NCBI RefSeq assembly: GCF_900096955.1
Contig: NZ_FMYL01000001.1
Span: 62,001 to 126,000, forward strand
Length of the DNA stretch: 64,000 bases
DNA from: Acinetobacter boissieri
GTDB taxonomy: Bacteria; Pseudomonadota; Gammaproteobacteria; Pseudomonadales; Moraxellaceae
Direction of reading: 5' to 3'
Positions 1-11,965 of the stretch are shown piece after piece. The position numbers and the translations under genes were made by a program. The notes below the pieces were generated by a model. It ran no database searches and was not told where the DNA came from. It was given only the letters and a program-made list of their open reading frames with translations. Each line of letters opens with the position of its first letter. The stretch's first letter is position 1.

Positions 1-1898
<1,898 letters not shown>

Positions 1899-1910
1899 CA
1901 AGGAAAAAGC

Positions 1911-2423
1911 ATGCACTTAACTCATCGTTTAGCAGCTGTCGTTTTAACTTTAGGCTTAAGTGCAAGCTTGGTCGGTTGTGGTTTTCACCTTGTTGGAAAA
2001 GGCCCGTATGCAACGCCTGTTGCATACAACAACATGGCACTGAGTTTACCAAACAAAGCCAATGCCCTTGAAGAAAAACTGGTGGTTTATCTGACGGGTA
2101 ATGGTATTCACATTACCACTAATGCAAATCAGTACACGTTGCGTGTTTTAGACTATAACTATCGCCGCCAGAAACTCAGTGGTCGTGTTGCTGAAGTAAT
2201 TTTACAATTGAACGCAACATTCCAAATTGAAGATAAAAACGGCAAAGTGGTTACACAGCCTAGAACCATTAGTAGTGTAAAAAGCTATCAATACAACGTG
2301 GCAACAGTGAATGTTGATGACAATGAGGAAAGTTATTTAAATAACATTTTAGTCGATGATGTGGCACAGCAAATGGCCCGCCAAATTGCAACAAATCGTT
2401 TACCGACGACTACTTCTCCGTAA
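1911..2423 (+). CDS. lptE: LPS-assembly lipoprotein LptE
   Basis: Outer-membrane lipoprotein that plugs the LptD barrel and helps insert lipopolysaccharide in the outer leaflet. The 170-residue product starts with a lipoprotein signal peptide whose lipobox ends LVGC (Cys23), followed by GFHLVGKG, the GF-L start typical of mature LptE. The position between leuS and holA is the classic LptE context in gammaproteobacteria. The ATG follows an AAGGAAAAAGC ribosome site. The C-terminus is rich in T, S and P (LPTTTSP), as is common in the family. Confidence 0.93.
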   Translation: MHLTHRLAAVVLTLGLSASLVGCGFHLVGKGPYATPVAYNNMALSLPNKANALEEKLVVYLTGNGIHITTNANQYTLRVLDYNYRRQKLSGRVAEVILQLNATFQIEDKNGKVVTQPRTISSVKSYQYNVATVNVDDNEESYLNNILVDDVAQQMARQIATNRLPTTTSP

Positions 2424-2441
2424 ATGACTTTACTCTAATTT

Positions 2442-3428
2442 ATGAAAATTGATTACTTCCAAGCACTCAAACACAGCCAAAATGCCATGGGTGCTTGGAT
2501 TTTACATGGTCAAGAACCTCTTCTAGAACAAAACTTGCTCGACCAGTTTCGTAAATACTGGCAAAATCAAGAGATTGAAAGACAACGTTATGACATACAC
2601 AACGTCAATGATTGGAAACAAGTCTTTCAAGCCCTCAACAGCTTATCTTTGTTTTCTCAAGCACTGGGTATAGAAGTACATAGCCACATTAAACCCGACG
2701 CTCAAGCACTCAAGCAACTCAAATTATTTATTCAAGACCCGCAACAAAATACACTTGTTATTGTGATGCCCAAACAAGACAGTGCAGGCTTAAAAAGTAG
2801 TTTATTTAAAACAGTCGAAGCGAATGGCGTCGTTGTTTCACTCAATCTCCCTTATGAAAAAGACCAACAAAAAATACTTGAGCTTGAAGCGAAAAAAGTA
2901 GACATTCAACTAGATCAAACTGCTTGGCAGTGGTTACTTGAACACCACGAACACAATTTATTGGCTGCCAAAAATAGTCTGATTCGTGTCAGTGACACAT
3001 TTCCAGAACACAAAAATATTTCTATTGCGGAACTACTCAACTGCCTACAAGATCAATCTCGCTACTCGATTTATGATTTAAGCGATGCATTACTCAAAGC
3101 TGACTTTCATCAGTCTATTAAAATTTATCAGTACTTAGTGGCAGCAGATGAACCCATGAGTTTAATTTTATGGCTACTTAACAAAGAAATGCGACTTTTA
3201 ATGCAAATTTTTGAAGACCCTCAATCTGTAACTCAATTGGGTATTTGGCAAAATAAAGTTAGACTATACCAACAAGCCGTGCAAAGGTTTTCACCGCAAA
3301 CTTTCTTACGCTGGCCTACGCTACTACTTCAAGTAGATCTTGCAATTAAAGGCTACAGCAAACACCCGGCACATCTCACGGTACTACAAATTATTGCAAT
3401 TTTATGTGGTAAACCATTATTTAATTAA
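2442..3428 (+). CDS. holA: DNA polymerase III subunit delta
   Basis: Clamp-loader subunit that opens the beta sliding clamp. The 328-residue product matches HolA in length and layout. It has an N-terminal AAA+-like domain (WILHGQEPLLEQNLLDQFR, the start of the delta fold), a middle lid domain (LLAAKNSLIRVS, then YSIYDLSDALLKAD) and a C-terminal collar domain (KGYSKHPAHLTVLQIIAILC). As expected for delta there is no functional Walker A motif. It begins 18 bases after lptE and probably shares its transcript. A gap of about 120 bases without a clear terminator separates it from macA. Confidence 0.93.
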   Translation: MKIDYFQALKHSQNAMGAWILHGQEPLLEQNLLDQFRKYWQNQEIERQRYDIHNVNDWKQVFQALNSLSLFSQALGIEVHSHIKPDAQALKQLKLFIQDPQQNTLVIVMPKQDSAGLKSSLFKTVEANGVVVSLNLPYEKDQQKILELEAKKVDIQLDQTAWQWLLEHHEHNLLAAKNSLIRVSDTFPEHKNISIAELLNCLQDQSRYSIYDLSDALLKADFHQSIKIYQYLVAADEPMSLILWLLNKEMRLLMQIFEDPQSVTQLGIWQNKVRLYQQAVQRFSPQTFLRWPTLLLQVDLAIKGYSKHPAHLTVLQIIAILCGKPLFN

Positions 3429-3552
3429 ATTATTATGATTATCAATTAGATTTAAATCACTTTATAATTTTTCAACACGTTCACAGTAGATTCACTTTTT
3501 TCACTTAATCTACCTTTCTATATTTCATTTTTTACTGACGTTGTTTCACGCT

Positions 3553-4857
3553 ATGTTAAAAAAAATCAAACCGATACGACTTGTTATTGTTCTTGCAATC
3601 ATTGCTGCCCTTTGTTTTTTTATTTGGCAATCGTTCAAACCTAAAACAGAACAGCCACAGTATATTACCGAAGAAGTTGTTCGGGGAAATCTTGAAAATA
3701 CTGTACTTGCTACAGGTACACTTGGTGCAAGTAAAAGCTTAAGCGTAGGTGCTCAGGTTTCCGGTCAGGTCAAACATATGTACGTTCAACTGGGTGACCA
3801 AGTCAAAAGAGGACAAATTATTGCTAAAATTGACTCTGTCACACAAGCCAATGCACTAGACAATAGTGCAGCAAGTATTAAAAGCCTATTAGCACAACGT
3901 GTACAACAAGAAGCTCAACTCAACGAAGCCAATTCTGAATATAAACGCCAAAAATCGATGTTTGCTCAAGATGCCACTTCTCGCTCAAATTATGAAGCGG
4001 CTGATGCAAAATATAAAACAGCTGTAGCTCAACTTAAAGTGATTGATGCACAAATTGAACAAGCACATTTATCTGAATCTACTGCACGTATTAATTTGAA
4101 TTACACCAAAATCATTGCACCTATGGACGGGACAATTGTCGCGATTGTGACCAATGAAGGGCAAACCGTTAACTCAAATCAAACCACACCAACGATTGTA
4201 AAATTGGCACAGCTTGATCAAATGACTATCAAAGCTCAGGTCAGCGAAGCTGATATTATGAAAATTGAAAAAGGCCAACAAGTTTACTTTACAACACTTG
4301 GTGATGACAAAAAACGTTATGCAACACTGCGTCAAGTTGAACCTGCACCAGACTCAATTAGCAGTGATTCGAGCACCAGCAGTAATTCAGCCGTTTACTA
4401 TAATGCTTTATTTGATGTACCCAATTCCGATCAAAAACTTCGTATTAATATGACAGCACAGGTCTATATTGTTCTTAGCGCTGTTAAAGATGCCCTATTA
4501 ATTCCATCCACTGCGCTTAGTAACCGTGGTCCAAAACATTCAGACAATACAACAACATCTAAAAACACAAAAGAGACTTTGCCAAACAAAGCTACAAAAC
4601 TTGAACTAACACCTGCACAAAAAGAGTTACTTCAATCAGGTCAAGCCAGTTTGAGTATGGTACGTGTACTGGTAGATAACACCCCTCAAATACAGCAAGT
4701 ACTCATTGGCATGAATAACCGTATTAGTGCGCAAGTACTTGCAGGCCTTAACGAGGGCGACCAAGTCATTATTGCAGATAGCAATGACTCTTCGGCAGCC
4801 AATGCCAAAGCCAGTAATAACCGTAAACGCAATACACCACCACCTATGGGAATGTAA
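3553..4857 (+). CDS. macA: MacA-type periplasmic adaptor of a tripartite efflux pump
   Basis: Membrane-fusion protein linking the MacB ABC transporter to an outer membrane factor; MacAB-TolC exports macrolides, enterotoxin and other amphiphiles. I prefer the ATG at 3553 over an in-frame TTG 12 bases upstream because it gives MLKKIKPIR followed directly by a membrane anchor (about residues 8-26). A lipoyl half-motif (VSGQVKHMYVQLGDQVKRGQ), a coiled-coil hairpin (about 90-170) and the second lipoyl half (APMDGTIVAI) follow. The beta-barrel and membrane-proximal domains carry two low-complexity Ser/Thr/Asn/Lys-rich insertions (near SSDSSTSSNS and near SDNTTTSKNTKET). The protein is therefore somewhat longer than E. 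coli MacA. macB starts 2 bases after the stop. Confidence 0.93.
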   Translation: MLKKIKPIRLVIVLAIIAALCFFIWQSFKPKTEQPQYITEEVVRGNLENTVLATGTLGASKSLSVGAQVSGQVKHMYVQLGDQVKRGQIIAKIDSVTQANALDNSAASIKSLLAQRVQQEAQLNEANSEYKRQKSMFAQDATSRSNYEAADAKYKTAVAQLKVIDAQIEQAHLSESTARINLNYTKIIAPMDGTIVAIVTNEGQTVNSNQTTPTIVKLAQLDQMTIKAQVSEADIMKIEKGQQVYFTTLGDDKKRYATLRQVEPAPDSISSDSSTSSNSAVYYNALFDVPNSDQKLRINMTAQVYIVLSAVKDALLIPSTALSNRGPKHSDNTTTSKNTKETLPNKATKLELTPAQKELLQSGQASLSMVRVLVDNTPQIQQVLIGMNNRISAQVLAGLNEGDQVIIADSNDSSAANAKASNNRKRNTPPPMGM

Positions 4858-4859
4858 AC

Positions 4860-6851
4860 ATGACACAACAAGCATTGCTTGAAGTTCGTGACCTTATTCG
4901 AGAATTCCCCGCAGGTGAAGGTACGATTCAAGTTTTAAAAAACATCAACTTAAGCATTTATTCTGGTGAGTTGGTTGCAATTGTTGGGCAATCTGGCTCT
5001 GGTAAATCTACCCTCATGAACATTTTGGGTTGCCTCGATCGCCCAACGCAAGGATATTATCAGGTCAATGGTCATGAAACAGGTCAACTTGAACCTGATG
5101 AACTTGCGAAATTACGTAGAGAGTATTTTGGCTTTATTTTTCAGCGTTACCATTTACTCAATGACCTTTCAGCGGAAGGCAATGTAGAAGTGCCTTCAGT
5201 ATATGCAAGTGCTGCACCATCTGAGCGAAAAAACAGAGCAAAAACACTACTGACTGCTCTTGGGCTTGAAAGTAAAACCCAAAACCGACCGAACCAACTC
5301 TCTGGTGGGCAACAGCAGCGTGTATCTATTGCACGTGCACTCATGAATGGTGGCGATGTTATTTTGGCTGATGAGCCTACTGGCGCACTTGACTCTAACA
5401 GTGGTATAGAAGTCATGCGTATTTTACGTGCCTTAAATGCAGCAGGTCATACCATTATTTTAGTCACACACGATATGGATGTGGCAAAGAATGCAACTCG
5501 TATTATTGAACTTAAAGATGGTGAAGTCATTGCAGACCGCTCCAATTCACAAAAAGTACTAGAAAATAGCAATGACGCGTCTTCACATCATGCAGTATTA
5601 GACTCCAATACACAAAAAGGAAAAAAAGTCTCTGCAGTTCGCTCTTCTCTAGATCGTCTGTCTGAAGCCTTTCGTATGGCACTTCTTGCCATGAATGCAC
5701 ATCGCATGCGTACCTTTTTAACTATGCTAGGTATTATTATTGGCATTGCATCAGTCGTTACAGTTGTGGCTCTAGGGCGAGGTACGCAAGAGGAAATCTT
5801 AAAAGAGATTAGTAGCTTAGGTACAAATACAATTACAGTCATGCAAGGTAAAGGCTTTGGTGATAACTCCAAAACAGCAAACTTTAAAACATTAATTCCC
5901 AGTGATGCCGATGCTTTAGCAACTCAACCGTATGTAAGCGCAGTCAGTCCGTTAGTTAACACGTCTAAAGTCATTCGCTTTCAAGAAAATGAAGCCACTG
6001 CTAGTATTAATGGCGTTGGCCGTGACTTCTTTATGGTCAAAGGACTCAGCTTTCAAGAAGGACAAGGGTTTGATGAAAATAGTGTACGTATTCGTGCGCA
6101 AGATGTCGTCATTGACACCAACACTCAAAAGCAGTTTTTCTCTCATTTACGTAGTCCAGTTGGACAAGTAATTTTACTTGGTAGCGTACCTGCTCGTATT
6201 ATTGGTGTGATTGCACCACCAACGAACACAGCAGGGCTTAGTGATTCACTAAACGTTTATATGCCATATACCACTGTTATGAGCCGTATGTTAGGACAAT
6301 CAAACTTACGTAATATTTTGGTACTAGTGAATGATAAATACTCCACAGATGCAGCTGACAATGCCATTGTCAATCTGCTTACACAACGTCATGGTGCACA
6401 AGATATTTACACCATGAACAGCGACAGTATTCGACAAACCATTGAAAAAACCACAAATACTATGACTTTACTGGTTTCAGCAATCGCTGTAATTTCACTA
6501 ATTGTTGGTGGTATTGGTGTAATGAATATTATGTTGGTTTCAGTCACTGAACGTACACAAGAAATTGGGGTTCGTATGGCTGTAGGTGCACGGCAGAGCG
6601 ATATTTTGCAACAATTTTTAATTGAAGCAATTTTAGTCTGCTTATTAGGTGGCGTTTTAGGCGTGCTTTTATCTCTAGGGCTAGGTCAGCTTCTGACCCA
6701 GCTGAGTGGCGGAAGCTTCACGCTATCTTACTCTACCCTATCTATTGTGGCAGCATTTGTGTGCTCTACCCTCATCGGTGTTGTGTTCGGCTTTTTACCT
6801 GCAAAAAATGCAGCAAAACTCGATCCTGTTGCAGCTTTAGCGAGAGAATAA
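4860..6851 (+). CDS. macB: MacB-type ABC transporter, fused ATPase and permease
   Basis: Inner-membrane ATPase that drives periplasmic substrates through MacA and the outer membrane channel. The 663-residue product has an N-terminal nucleotide-binding domain with Walker [10 protein letters not shown] (43-51), signature LSGGQQQR (from 147), Walker [13 protein letters not shown] (167-178) and the H-loop VTHD. A linker follows. Then come a first transmembrane helix ([18 protein letters not shown]), a large periplasmic MacB_PCD domain, and three C-terminal helices ending in the FtsX fold. All catalytic residues are visible. The stop overlaps the start of the next gene by one base (TAATG), so all three pump parts are one operon. 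Confidence 0.96.
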   Translation: MTQQALLEVRDLIREFPAGEGTIQVLKNINLSIYSGELVAIVGQSGSGKSTLMNILGCLDRPTQGYYQVNGHETGQLEPDELAKLRREYFGFIFQRYHLLNDLSAEGNVEVPSVYASAAPSERKNRAKTLLTALGLESKTQNRPNQLSGGQQQRVSIARALMNGGDVILADEPTGALDSNSGIEVMRILRALNAAGHTIILVTHDMDVAKNATRIIELKDGEVIADRSNSQKVLENSNDASSHHAVLDSNTQKGKKVSAVRSSLDRLSEAFRMALLAMNAHRMRTFLTMLGIIIGIASVVTVVALGRGTQEEILKEISSLGTNTITVMQGKGFGDNSKTANFKTLIPSDADALATQPYVSAVSPLVNTSKVIRFQENEATASINGVGRDFFMVKGLSFQEGQGFDENSVRIRAQDVVIDTNTQKQFFSHLRSPVGQVILLGSVPARIIGVIAPPTNTAGLSDSLNVYMPYTTVMSRMLGQSNLRNILVLVNDKYSTDAADNAIVNLLTQRHGAQDIYTMNSDSIRQTIEKTTNTMTLLVSAIAVISLIVGGIGVMNIMLVSVTERTQEIGVRMAVGARQSDILQQFLIEAILVCLLGGVLGVLLSLGLGQLLTQLSGGSFTLSYSTLSIVAAFVCSTLIGVVFGFLPAKNAAKLDPVAALARE

Positions 6852-8248
6852 TGAACTTTATGAAACACCAATTTTCAGCACTCACCTCTACACTCTTATT
6901 GTCAAGCATGCTGTTAGGCTGTAGTGCATTGGTTAAAACACCGTACCAAATGCCTGAAGTGATTACATCAAAACACTTTGCTTATGCTCAAAGTACACAA
7001 GCGGATGCGTATCCAGACCAATGGTGGACACTTTTTGGTGATACACATCTTAATCACTTAATCGAGCAAGTCATTCAAGAAAATAACAACCTTGCAATTG
7101 CTGGTCTTACACTGCAGCAAGCGAGACTCAAAGCAGGTTTAGCCGAAAGCCAACAAGGGCTCAGAGTCAATGCGTCTTCCTCTACCGGGCATCGTTTTAT
7201 GTTCGAAGATGGATCTAACCAATCGCAAGGGGTTTCTACGAATGTTGGTGTGAGCTATGAGTTAGATTTGTTTGGTAAACTCTCTCATCAAACACAAAGT
7301 GCACAATGGGAAGCTCAAGCCAGTGCAGAAGATCTACAAGCAACAGCGCAAGCACTTATTGCAACCACTGCTAAACTGTACTGGCAACTGGCCTACTTAA
7401 ATGACAGTAAAACCAATGCAGAGCAAAGTTTGGCACATTCACAACAGTTAAATACATTGGTAAATACGCAATACAAATTTGGTGCGGTATCTGGCTTAGA
7501 AACGAGTCAAGCTGCACAAGCAGTACAAAGCCAAATGTCTAACTTAAACCGAATTGAGCAAAACTTAGTAGAAACACGAACAGCTCTTGCTGTACTTTTA
7601 CATATTCCTGTACAACAATTAAAGATTGCCGAACCTAAAAAACTTCCGCAAACGACACTACCAACCATTGCAGCGGGCTTACCTGCAACGCTTTTAGCAC
7701 GTAGACCAGATTTACAAGCTGCTGAGTTTCGTTTGCGTAAAGCATTGGAAAGTACCAATGCGACTCGTGCCAGTTACTACCCATCTATTAGTCTAACCAG
7801 CAATTTAGGCAGTAGTAGTACATCATTAACAGAACTGATTAAAAACCCAATCTTGACACTAGGTGCGAATCTAAGTTTGCCATTTTTGCAATATAACGAC
7901 ATGAAACGTAATATTTCAGTAAGCCAATTAGAGTACGACAAAGCCATTTTGCAATATAAACAAACGCTATACCAAGCATTTGCAGATGTTGAAAATGCAT
8001 TATCTAACCAAACTCAACTGGCAAATCAAGTACAGGCTCAAACCGATACACTGACATTGGCTGAACGCTCAGAAAAATTAGTTTTAGTTCAATACAAGTA
8101 TGGTTCAGTCCCACTAAAAACGGTATTAGACCAACAAGAAAGCACCCGAAATACCCGTTTAAATTTAGTGAACTTAAAACAAAGCCAATACAATGCCTAT
8201 GTTACGCTCATACAGGCTCTCGGTGGCCGCCCAATTCCACCCCATTAA
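6851..8248 (+). CDS. NodT-family outer membrane factor lipoprotein (efflux channel)
   Basis: Outer-membrane channel of the OprM/NodT type, expected to complete the MacAB pump encoded just upstream. The ATG overlaps the macB stop; a second in-frame ATG at 6860 is possible. The 465-residue product has a lipoprotein signal ending LLGC, then the QWWTLFGDTHLNHLI motif at the start of the mature family. Two OEP repeats follow (coiled coils rich in Gln/Ala, and the LLARRPDLQAAEFRLR motif linking them). Co-translation with macB is notable because enteric MacAB borrows the separately encoded TolC. A strong hairpin terminator follows the gene. Confidence 0.92.
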   Translation: MNFMKHQFSALTSTLLLSSMLLGCSALVKTPYQMPEVITSKHFAYAQSTQADAYPDQWWTLFGDTHLNHLIEQVIQENNNLAIAGLTLQQARLKAGLAESQQGLRVNASSSTGHRFMFEDGSNQSQGVSTNVGVSYELDLFGKLSHQTQSAQWEAQASAEDLQATAQALIATTAKLYWQLAYLNDSKTNAEQSLAHSQQLNTLVNTQYKFGAVSGLETSQAAQAVQSQMSNLNRIEQNLVETRTALAVLLHIPVQQLKIAEPKKLPQTTLPTIAAGLPATLLARRPDLQAAEFRLRKALESTNATRASYYPSISLTSNLGSSSTSLTELIKNPILTLGANLSLPFLQYNDMKRNISVSQLEYDKAILQYKQTLYQAFADVENALSNQTQLANQVQAQTDTLTLAERSEKLVLVQYKYGSVPLKTVLDQQESTRNTRLNLVNLKQSQYNAYVTLIQALGGRPIPPH

Positions 8249-8251
8249 ACA

Positions 8252-8284
8252 CAAAAAAGCGACCATAAAATGGTCGCTTTTTTG
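8252..8284. terminator. Bidirectional intrinsic terminator between efflux operon and fabI
   Basis: A stem with arms GCGACCA / TGGTCGC around a TAAA-type loop is flanked by an A-run on the left and a T-run on the right. It can therefore terminate both the plus-strand macAB operon (stop at 8248) and the minus-strand fabI gene (stop at 8297). Confidence 0.9.
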
Positions 8285-8296
8285 TGTTTAAGACGA

Positions 8297-9100
8297 TTAT
8301 TCATCATCCATCATTGCAGGGCTCATACCTACTGTGTTGAAACCTGCATCTACATACATAATTTCACCCGTAATACCAGAAGCCCACGGCGAGCATAAAA
8401 ATAATGCTGCATTACCAACTTCTTCAATGGTTACATTGCGTTTGAGTGGTGAGATTTTCTCATTGGCATCTAACATTTTACGGAAAGATTTAATACCAGA
8501 CGCAGCCAATGTGCGAATTGGACCTGCTGAAATTGCATTCACACGAATACCATCTGCACCCAAGCTTGAAGCAAGGTAACGTACGCCCGCTTCAAGTGAT
8601 GCTTTAGCCATACCCATCACGTTGTAGTTTGGCATCACACGCTCTGAACCTTGATAAGTCAATGTTAACAAACAACCTTGACGTGCTTGTAACAAAGGCT
8701 TTGCAGCACATGCCATTTCAATAAAGCTATACGCACTAATATCATGCGCAACTTTAAAGCCATCACGGTCTGTCACATCAGTAAAGTCACCATCTAATGT
8801 ATGTGCTGGCGCAAAACCAATCGAATGGATTACACCATCTAAACCATCCCAATGCGTTGCAATTGATGCAAATGCAGCATCAACTTCACCATCTACAGAT
8901 ACATCACATGGAAATACCAATGTTGAACCAAAGCTTGCTGCAAAATCATCAACACGTTTTTTCAGCTTTTCATTTGGGTAAGTAAAAGCAAGCTCTGCAC
9001 CTTCACGATGAAGTGCTTGTGCAATACCGTAAGCAATAGATAATTTGCTTGCAACGCCTGCAACTAAAAAGCGTTTACCTGTGAGTAATCCTTGTGCCAT
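8297..9100 (-). CDS. fabI: Enoyl-[acyl-carrier-protein] reductase (NADH)
   Basis: Catalyses the last step of each fatty-acid elongation cycle, reducing enoyl-ACP with NADH, and is the target of triclosan. The 267-residue SDR protein starts [18 protein letters not shown]; an in-frame ATG 15 bases upstream is less likely. The nucleotide-binding loop is [11 protein letters not shown], and the active site is Tyr149 plus the Tyr159-X6-Lys166 pair (YNVMGMAK). SIGFAPA carries the glycine (Gly95) whose change gives triclosan resistance in E. coli; it is wild type here. The C-terminus MMDDE is typical of Acinetobacter FabI. A GAGA-type ribosome site lies upstream. It is monocistronic. Confidence 0.96.
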   Translation of the reverse strand: MAQGLLTGKRFLVAGVASKLSIAYGIAQALHREGAELAFTYPNEKLKKRVDDFAASFGSTLVFPCDVSVDGEVDAAFASIATHWDGLDGVIHSIGFAPAHTLDGDFTDVTDRDGFKVAHDISAYSFIEMACAAKPLLQARQGCLLTLTYQGSERVMPNYNVMGMAKASLEAGVRYLASSLGADGIRVNAISAGPIRTLAASGIKSFRKMLDANEKISPLKRNVTIEEVGNAALFLCSPWASGITGEIMYVDAGFNTVGMSPAMMDDE

Positions 9101-9211
9101 GTGCTGGTCTCTCATTAAAGTTATTTAATAGATGTGCTATATTTTGTCGAGTTTGAGGCAATTTATAAATTGCATAAAGCATCTTTTTTTATTTATTTAG
9201 TTATTCGTTAT

Positions 9212-9249
9212 AAAAAAGCCACCTTTATTCGAATAAAGGTGGCTTTTGT
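9212..9249 (-). terminator. Intrinsic terminator of the YccA-like gene
   Basis: A perfect inverted repeat has 17-base arms meeting at TTCGAA (core AAAGCCACCTTTATTC and its complement). Read on the minus strand it ends in a T-run, directly downstream of the minus-strand gene whose stop is at 9266. It also shields the fabI promoter. Confidence 0.85.
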
Positions 9250-9265
9250 TGAAGATAGAATCAAT

Positions 9266-9997
9266 TTAATCGTTTGACGTTAAGCCAATCAAACGTAAAA
9301 ATGACACATACATCCAAACTAGGGTTGCCAACAAGGCAACAGCACATGTCCATTCAAATGCTTTTGGTGCACGTTGTGCAGCTGCACTTTCAATCAAGTC
9401 AAAATCTAAAATAAGGTTCAATGATGCAATCACAGCAACAAAAGCGGCAAAACCAATACCTAACCAATTACTTTCAAAAACATATGGAATAGATGAGCTA
9501 AATAATAAACTCATAACCATTTGCACAACAAACACTAAAGCTATTGCAATGGTTGCAGATAAAACCACTGCTTTAAACTTTTCAGTGGCACGAATGATTT
9601 TTGCTCGATACAAACCAAACATCACTAGAGTTGTTACAAAAGTTGCTAAAAGTGCCTGTAATGGTGCACCTGGGTATTTGGCTTGAAATACAAAAGAAAT
9701 ACCACCTAAAAATGCACCTTCAAATAAGGCATATGGAATCGCTAAAGTCGGGGCAGTATTTGGCTTAAAGGTAAGAATCAAAGCCAAAATAAAACCACCA
9801 ATACCACCAACCATCGTCGCAGCATAAGCGATGCCGACATTTAAAGTCATGGCACAATAAAAAAACAGTGCAATACCTGCAATTGCAGATATTGCAGTTA
9901 ACAACACTGACTTACCAACAGCCCCTTGTACACTCATGGGCTGCGTATAATCTGCGTGTGTTTCTACACGCGTTAAAATAGGATTATTACTTTGCAT
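9266..9997 (-). CDS. Bax inhibitor-1 / YccA family membrane protein
   Basis: An inner-membrane protein of 243 residues with a hydrophilic N-terminus (about 35 residues) followed by seven predicted hydrophobic segments. The spacing matches the bacterial Bax-inhibitor-1-like family (YetJ/YccA type). The C-terminal part contains SLNLILDFDLIE, the di-aspartate segment that forms the pH-sensing calcium-leak site in the Bacillus YetJ structure. YccA of E. coli interacts with the FtsH protease; whether this member does is unknown. The gene stands alone between fabI and orn, with its own terminator. Confidence 0.85.
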   Translation of the reverse strand: MQSNNPILTRVETHADYTQPMSVQGAVGKSVLLTAISAIAGIALFFYCAMTLNVGIAYAATMVGGIGGFILALILTFKPNTAPTLAIPYALFEGAFLGGISFVFQAKYPGAPLQALLATFVTTLVMFGLYRAKIIRATEKFKAVVLSATIAIALVFVVQMVMSLLFSSSIPYVFESNWLGIGFAAFVAVIASLNLILDFDLIESAAAQRAPKAFEWTCAVALLATLVWMYVSFLRLIGLTSND

Positions 9998-10140
9998 TAC
10001 TCAACTCTTCTTAAGTGGTAGTTGATACTGAACCAGTTTAAGTACAAAACGGTCTGCGAACAAAACGTTTTTGTAACAGTACTTTTATCTATATGCCCTC
10101 AAGTTTATAAGCTTCAAGAGACAAATAATAAATCTTTATA

Positions 10141-10695
10141 TTACTTATTAGTGATAAAAAAATACTCTCGATAATATTTTAACTCACGAATAGAATCTCG
10201 AATATCATCTAATGCTAAATGAGAAGCTTCTTTTCTTAGGCCCTCCATAATTTCAGGACGCCAGCGTTTTGCGAGCTCTTTCACTGATGATACATCTAAA
10301 TGACGATAATGGAAAAATTGTTCTAATTCTGGCATTAAGCGATGCATAAAACGGCGGTCTTGGCAGATTGAATTACCACACATCGGCGATGATTTGGGTG
10401 CAACCCATTTTTTTAAGAACTCTAAAGTTTGTATTTCTGCATCACGTATTGTGAGCGTACTACGGCGCACACGCTGAATTAATCCCGATTGACCATGTTG
10501 GCGTGTATTCCACTCGTCCATTGCATTTAAAATAGTATCTGGTTGATGCACAGCCAATACAGGGCCTTCTGCCAAAATATTTAAATGATCATCGGTAATG
10601 ATCGTAGCAATTTCGATAATTTTATCGTTGTCTGTATCTAGCCCTGTCATTTCAAGGTCAATCCAGATTAGCCGTGTTTGTAATGTGCTGCTCAT
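10141..10695 (-). CDS. orn: Oligoribonuclease
   Basis: 3'-5' exoribonuclease that degrades di- to penta-ribonucleotides, the last step of RNA decay and of cyclic-di-GMP (pGpG) turnover. The 184-residue DEDDh exonuclease shows Exo [11 protein letters not shown] (Asp13, Glu15), Exo [14 protein letters not shown] and Exo [14 protein letters not shown] (His and Asp). The length equals E. coli Orn. It is divergent from rsgA across a 120-base gap; the orn-rsgA neighbourhood is conserved in many gammaproteobacteria. Confidence 0.96.
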   Translation of the reverse strand: MSSTLQTRLIWIDLEMTGLDTDNDKIIEIATIITDDHLNILAEGPVLAVHQPDTILNAMDEWNTRQHGQSGLIQRVRRSTLTIRDAEIQTLEFLKKWVAPKSSPMCGNSICQDRRFMHRLMPELEQFFHYRHLDVSSVKELAKRWRPEIMEGLRKEASHLALDDIRDSIRELKYYREYFFITNK

Positions 10696-10815
10696 GAAAT
10701 CAATGCTTATTCACCCAGTAAACATCAATATTAGCAAATTTATGCTGTCTTGGCTGTAATTGTCATAGCCTTCATGCTATTTTTGCATTTTATCTATTTT
10801 GTTTTTAGGGATTGA

Positions 10816-11874
10816 ATGGCTCTCATTCGTAAACGACGTTTAACTGACCAGCAAAAGCGACGCATTCATAAACAACACCAATCTCGACAAGATGACATAG
10901 ACACATCAAATGATCTCGAAGGTCTTGTGGTTCAGCACTATGGGCGTCAACTTGAAGTCAAGGCATTGTCTGTTCCTGAAATACATCCTGAAAAACCTGT
11001 GCTCGGGCCAAATGACCCTGAACCCTTTTGGAAACCCATTACACTCGGCAGTGTTTGGCGTTGTCACACCCGCACCAACCTTGAGCTATTAGTCACAGGT
11101 GACCGTGTGACTTGGCAAGCCGACCCCAATACAGGCTTAGGCATTATTACTGCCATTCATCCAAGACAATCGCTACTTACTCGACCAGATCGCTACCATA
11201 AAGTAAAGCCTGTCGCAGCCAACATTAGTTTAATTGTGATTGTTTTTGCGCCGCTACCAGAACCTGCACCCACATTGATTGACCGCTATTTAGTGGCTTG
11301 CCAGCATGCCAATATTCCAACACTATTGGTTCTAAACAAAGAAGACTTAATGGTCTCTAGCCCTCATATTAAAACCCTTTTACAAGAGTACCAACAGTTA
11401 GGCTATGAAGTCATGACAACGCATGCACATGGCAATGTCGATGCTTTAGCACAAAGAATTGATGGAGAAACTGTTGCTTTCGTAGGCCAATCTGGTGTTG
11501 GGAAAAGCTCATTGATCAATACTATTTTGCCCGATGCAGCTCAAAAAATTAATATCATTTCAGAAAATTCTGCACTTGGACAACATACAACGACATCGAC
11601 CAGACTGATTGGCTTTGGTCAAAGTGGTGCACTCATTGACTCGCCAGGTATTCGTGAATTCGGTTTGTGGCATTTAACTGAAGATGCCATTTATTCAGGA
11701 TTTCCTGAAATATCAGCACTCATTGGTCAGTGCCAATTTAGAAACTGTACACATAAGCAAGCCAAAAACTGCGCACTAGAAAAAGCAGCTGTAGACGGTG
11801 AGATTTTACCAAGACGCTTAGAGAGTTTTTTACGTCTATGTGATGAAATTCAAGAGGCACAGCAAAAAAGCTAA
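10816..11874 (+). CDS. rsgA: Ribosome small-subunit maturation GTPase RsgA
   Basis: Circularly permuted GTPase that tests late 30S subunits and releases RbfA. The 352-residue protein has a basic N-terminus, an OB-fold (about 75-125), then the G motifs in permuted order: G4 NKED (174-177), G1 GQSGVGKSS (224-232) and G3 DSPG (275-278). A C-terminal zinc knuckle follows (Cys306, Cys311, His313, Cys319). The start follows a TTTTTAGGGATTGA ribosome site. A small hairpin with a T-run follows the stop. Confidence 0.96.
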   Translation: MALIRKRRLTDQQKRRIHKQHQSRQDDIDTSNDLEGLVVQHYGRQLEVKALSVPEIHPEKPVLGPNDPEPFWKPITLGSVWRCHTRTNLELLVTGDRVTWQADPNTGLGIITAIHPRQSLLTRPDRYHKVKPVAANISLIVIVFAPLPEPAPTLIDRYLVACQHANIPTLLVLNKEDLMVSSPHIKTLLQEYQQLGYEVMTTHAHGNVDALAQRIDGETVAFVGQSGVGKSSLINTILPDAAQKINIISENSALGQHTTTSTRLIGFGQSGALIDSPGIREFGLWHLTEDAIYSGFPEISALIGQCQFRNCTHKQAKNCALEKAAVDGEILPRRLESFLRLCDEIQEAQQKS

Positions 11875-11890
11875 ATTTCTTTTGTATTAC

Positions 11891-11909
11891 CCTTGAAGCA
11901 AGGTTTTTG
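11891..11909 (+). terminator. Short intrinsic terminator after rsgA
   Basis: CCTTG / CAAGG stem with a 3-base AAG loop followed by five Ts, 17 bases after the rsgA stop. The stem is short, so termination may be partial. Confidence 0.5.
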
Positions 11910-11965
11910 ATCACCATTAATATAAGCTATACTCAAGCTCATTTTTAATGGTTATAAGGTGAATT

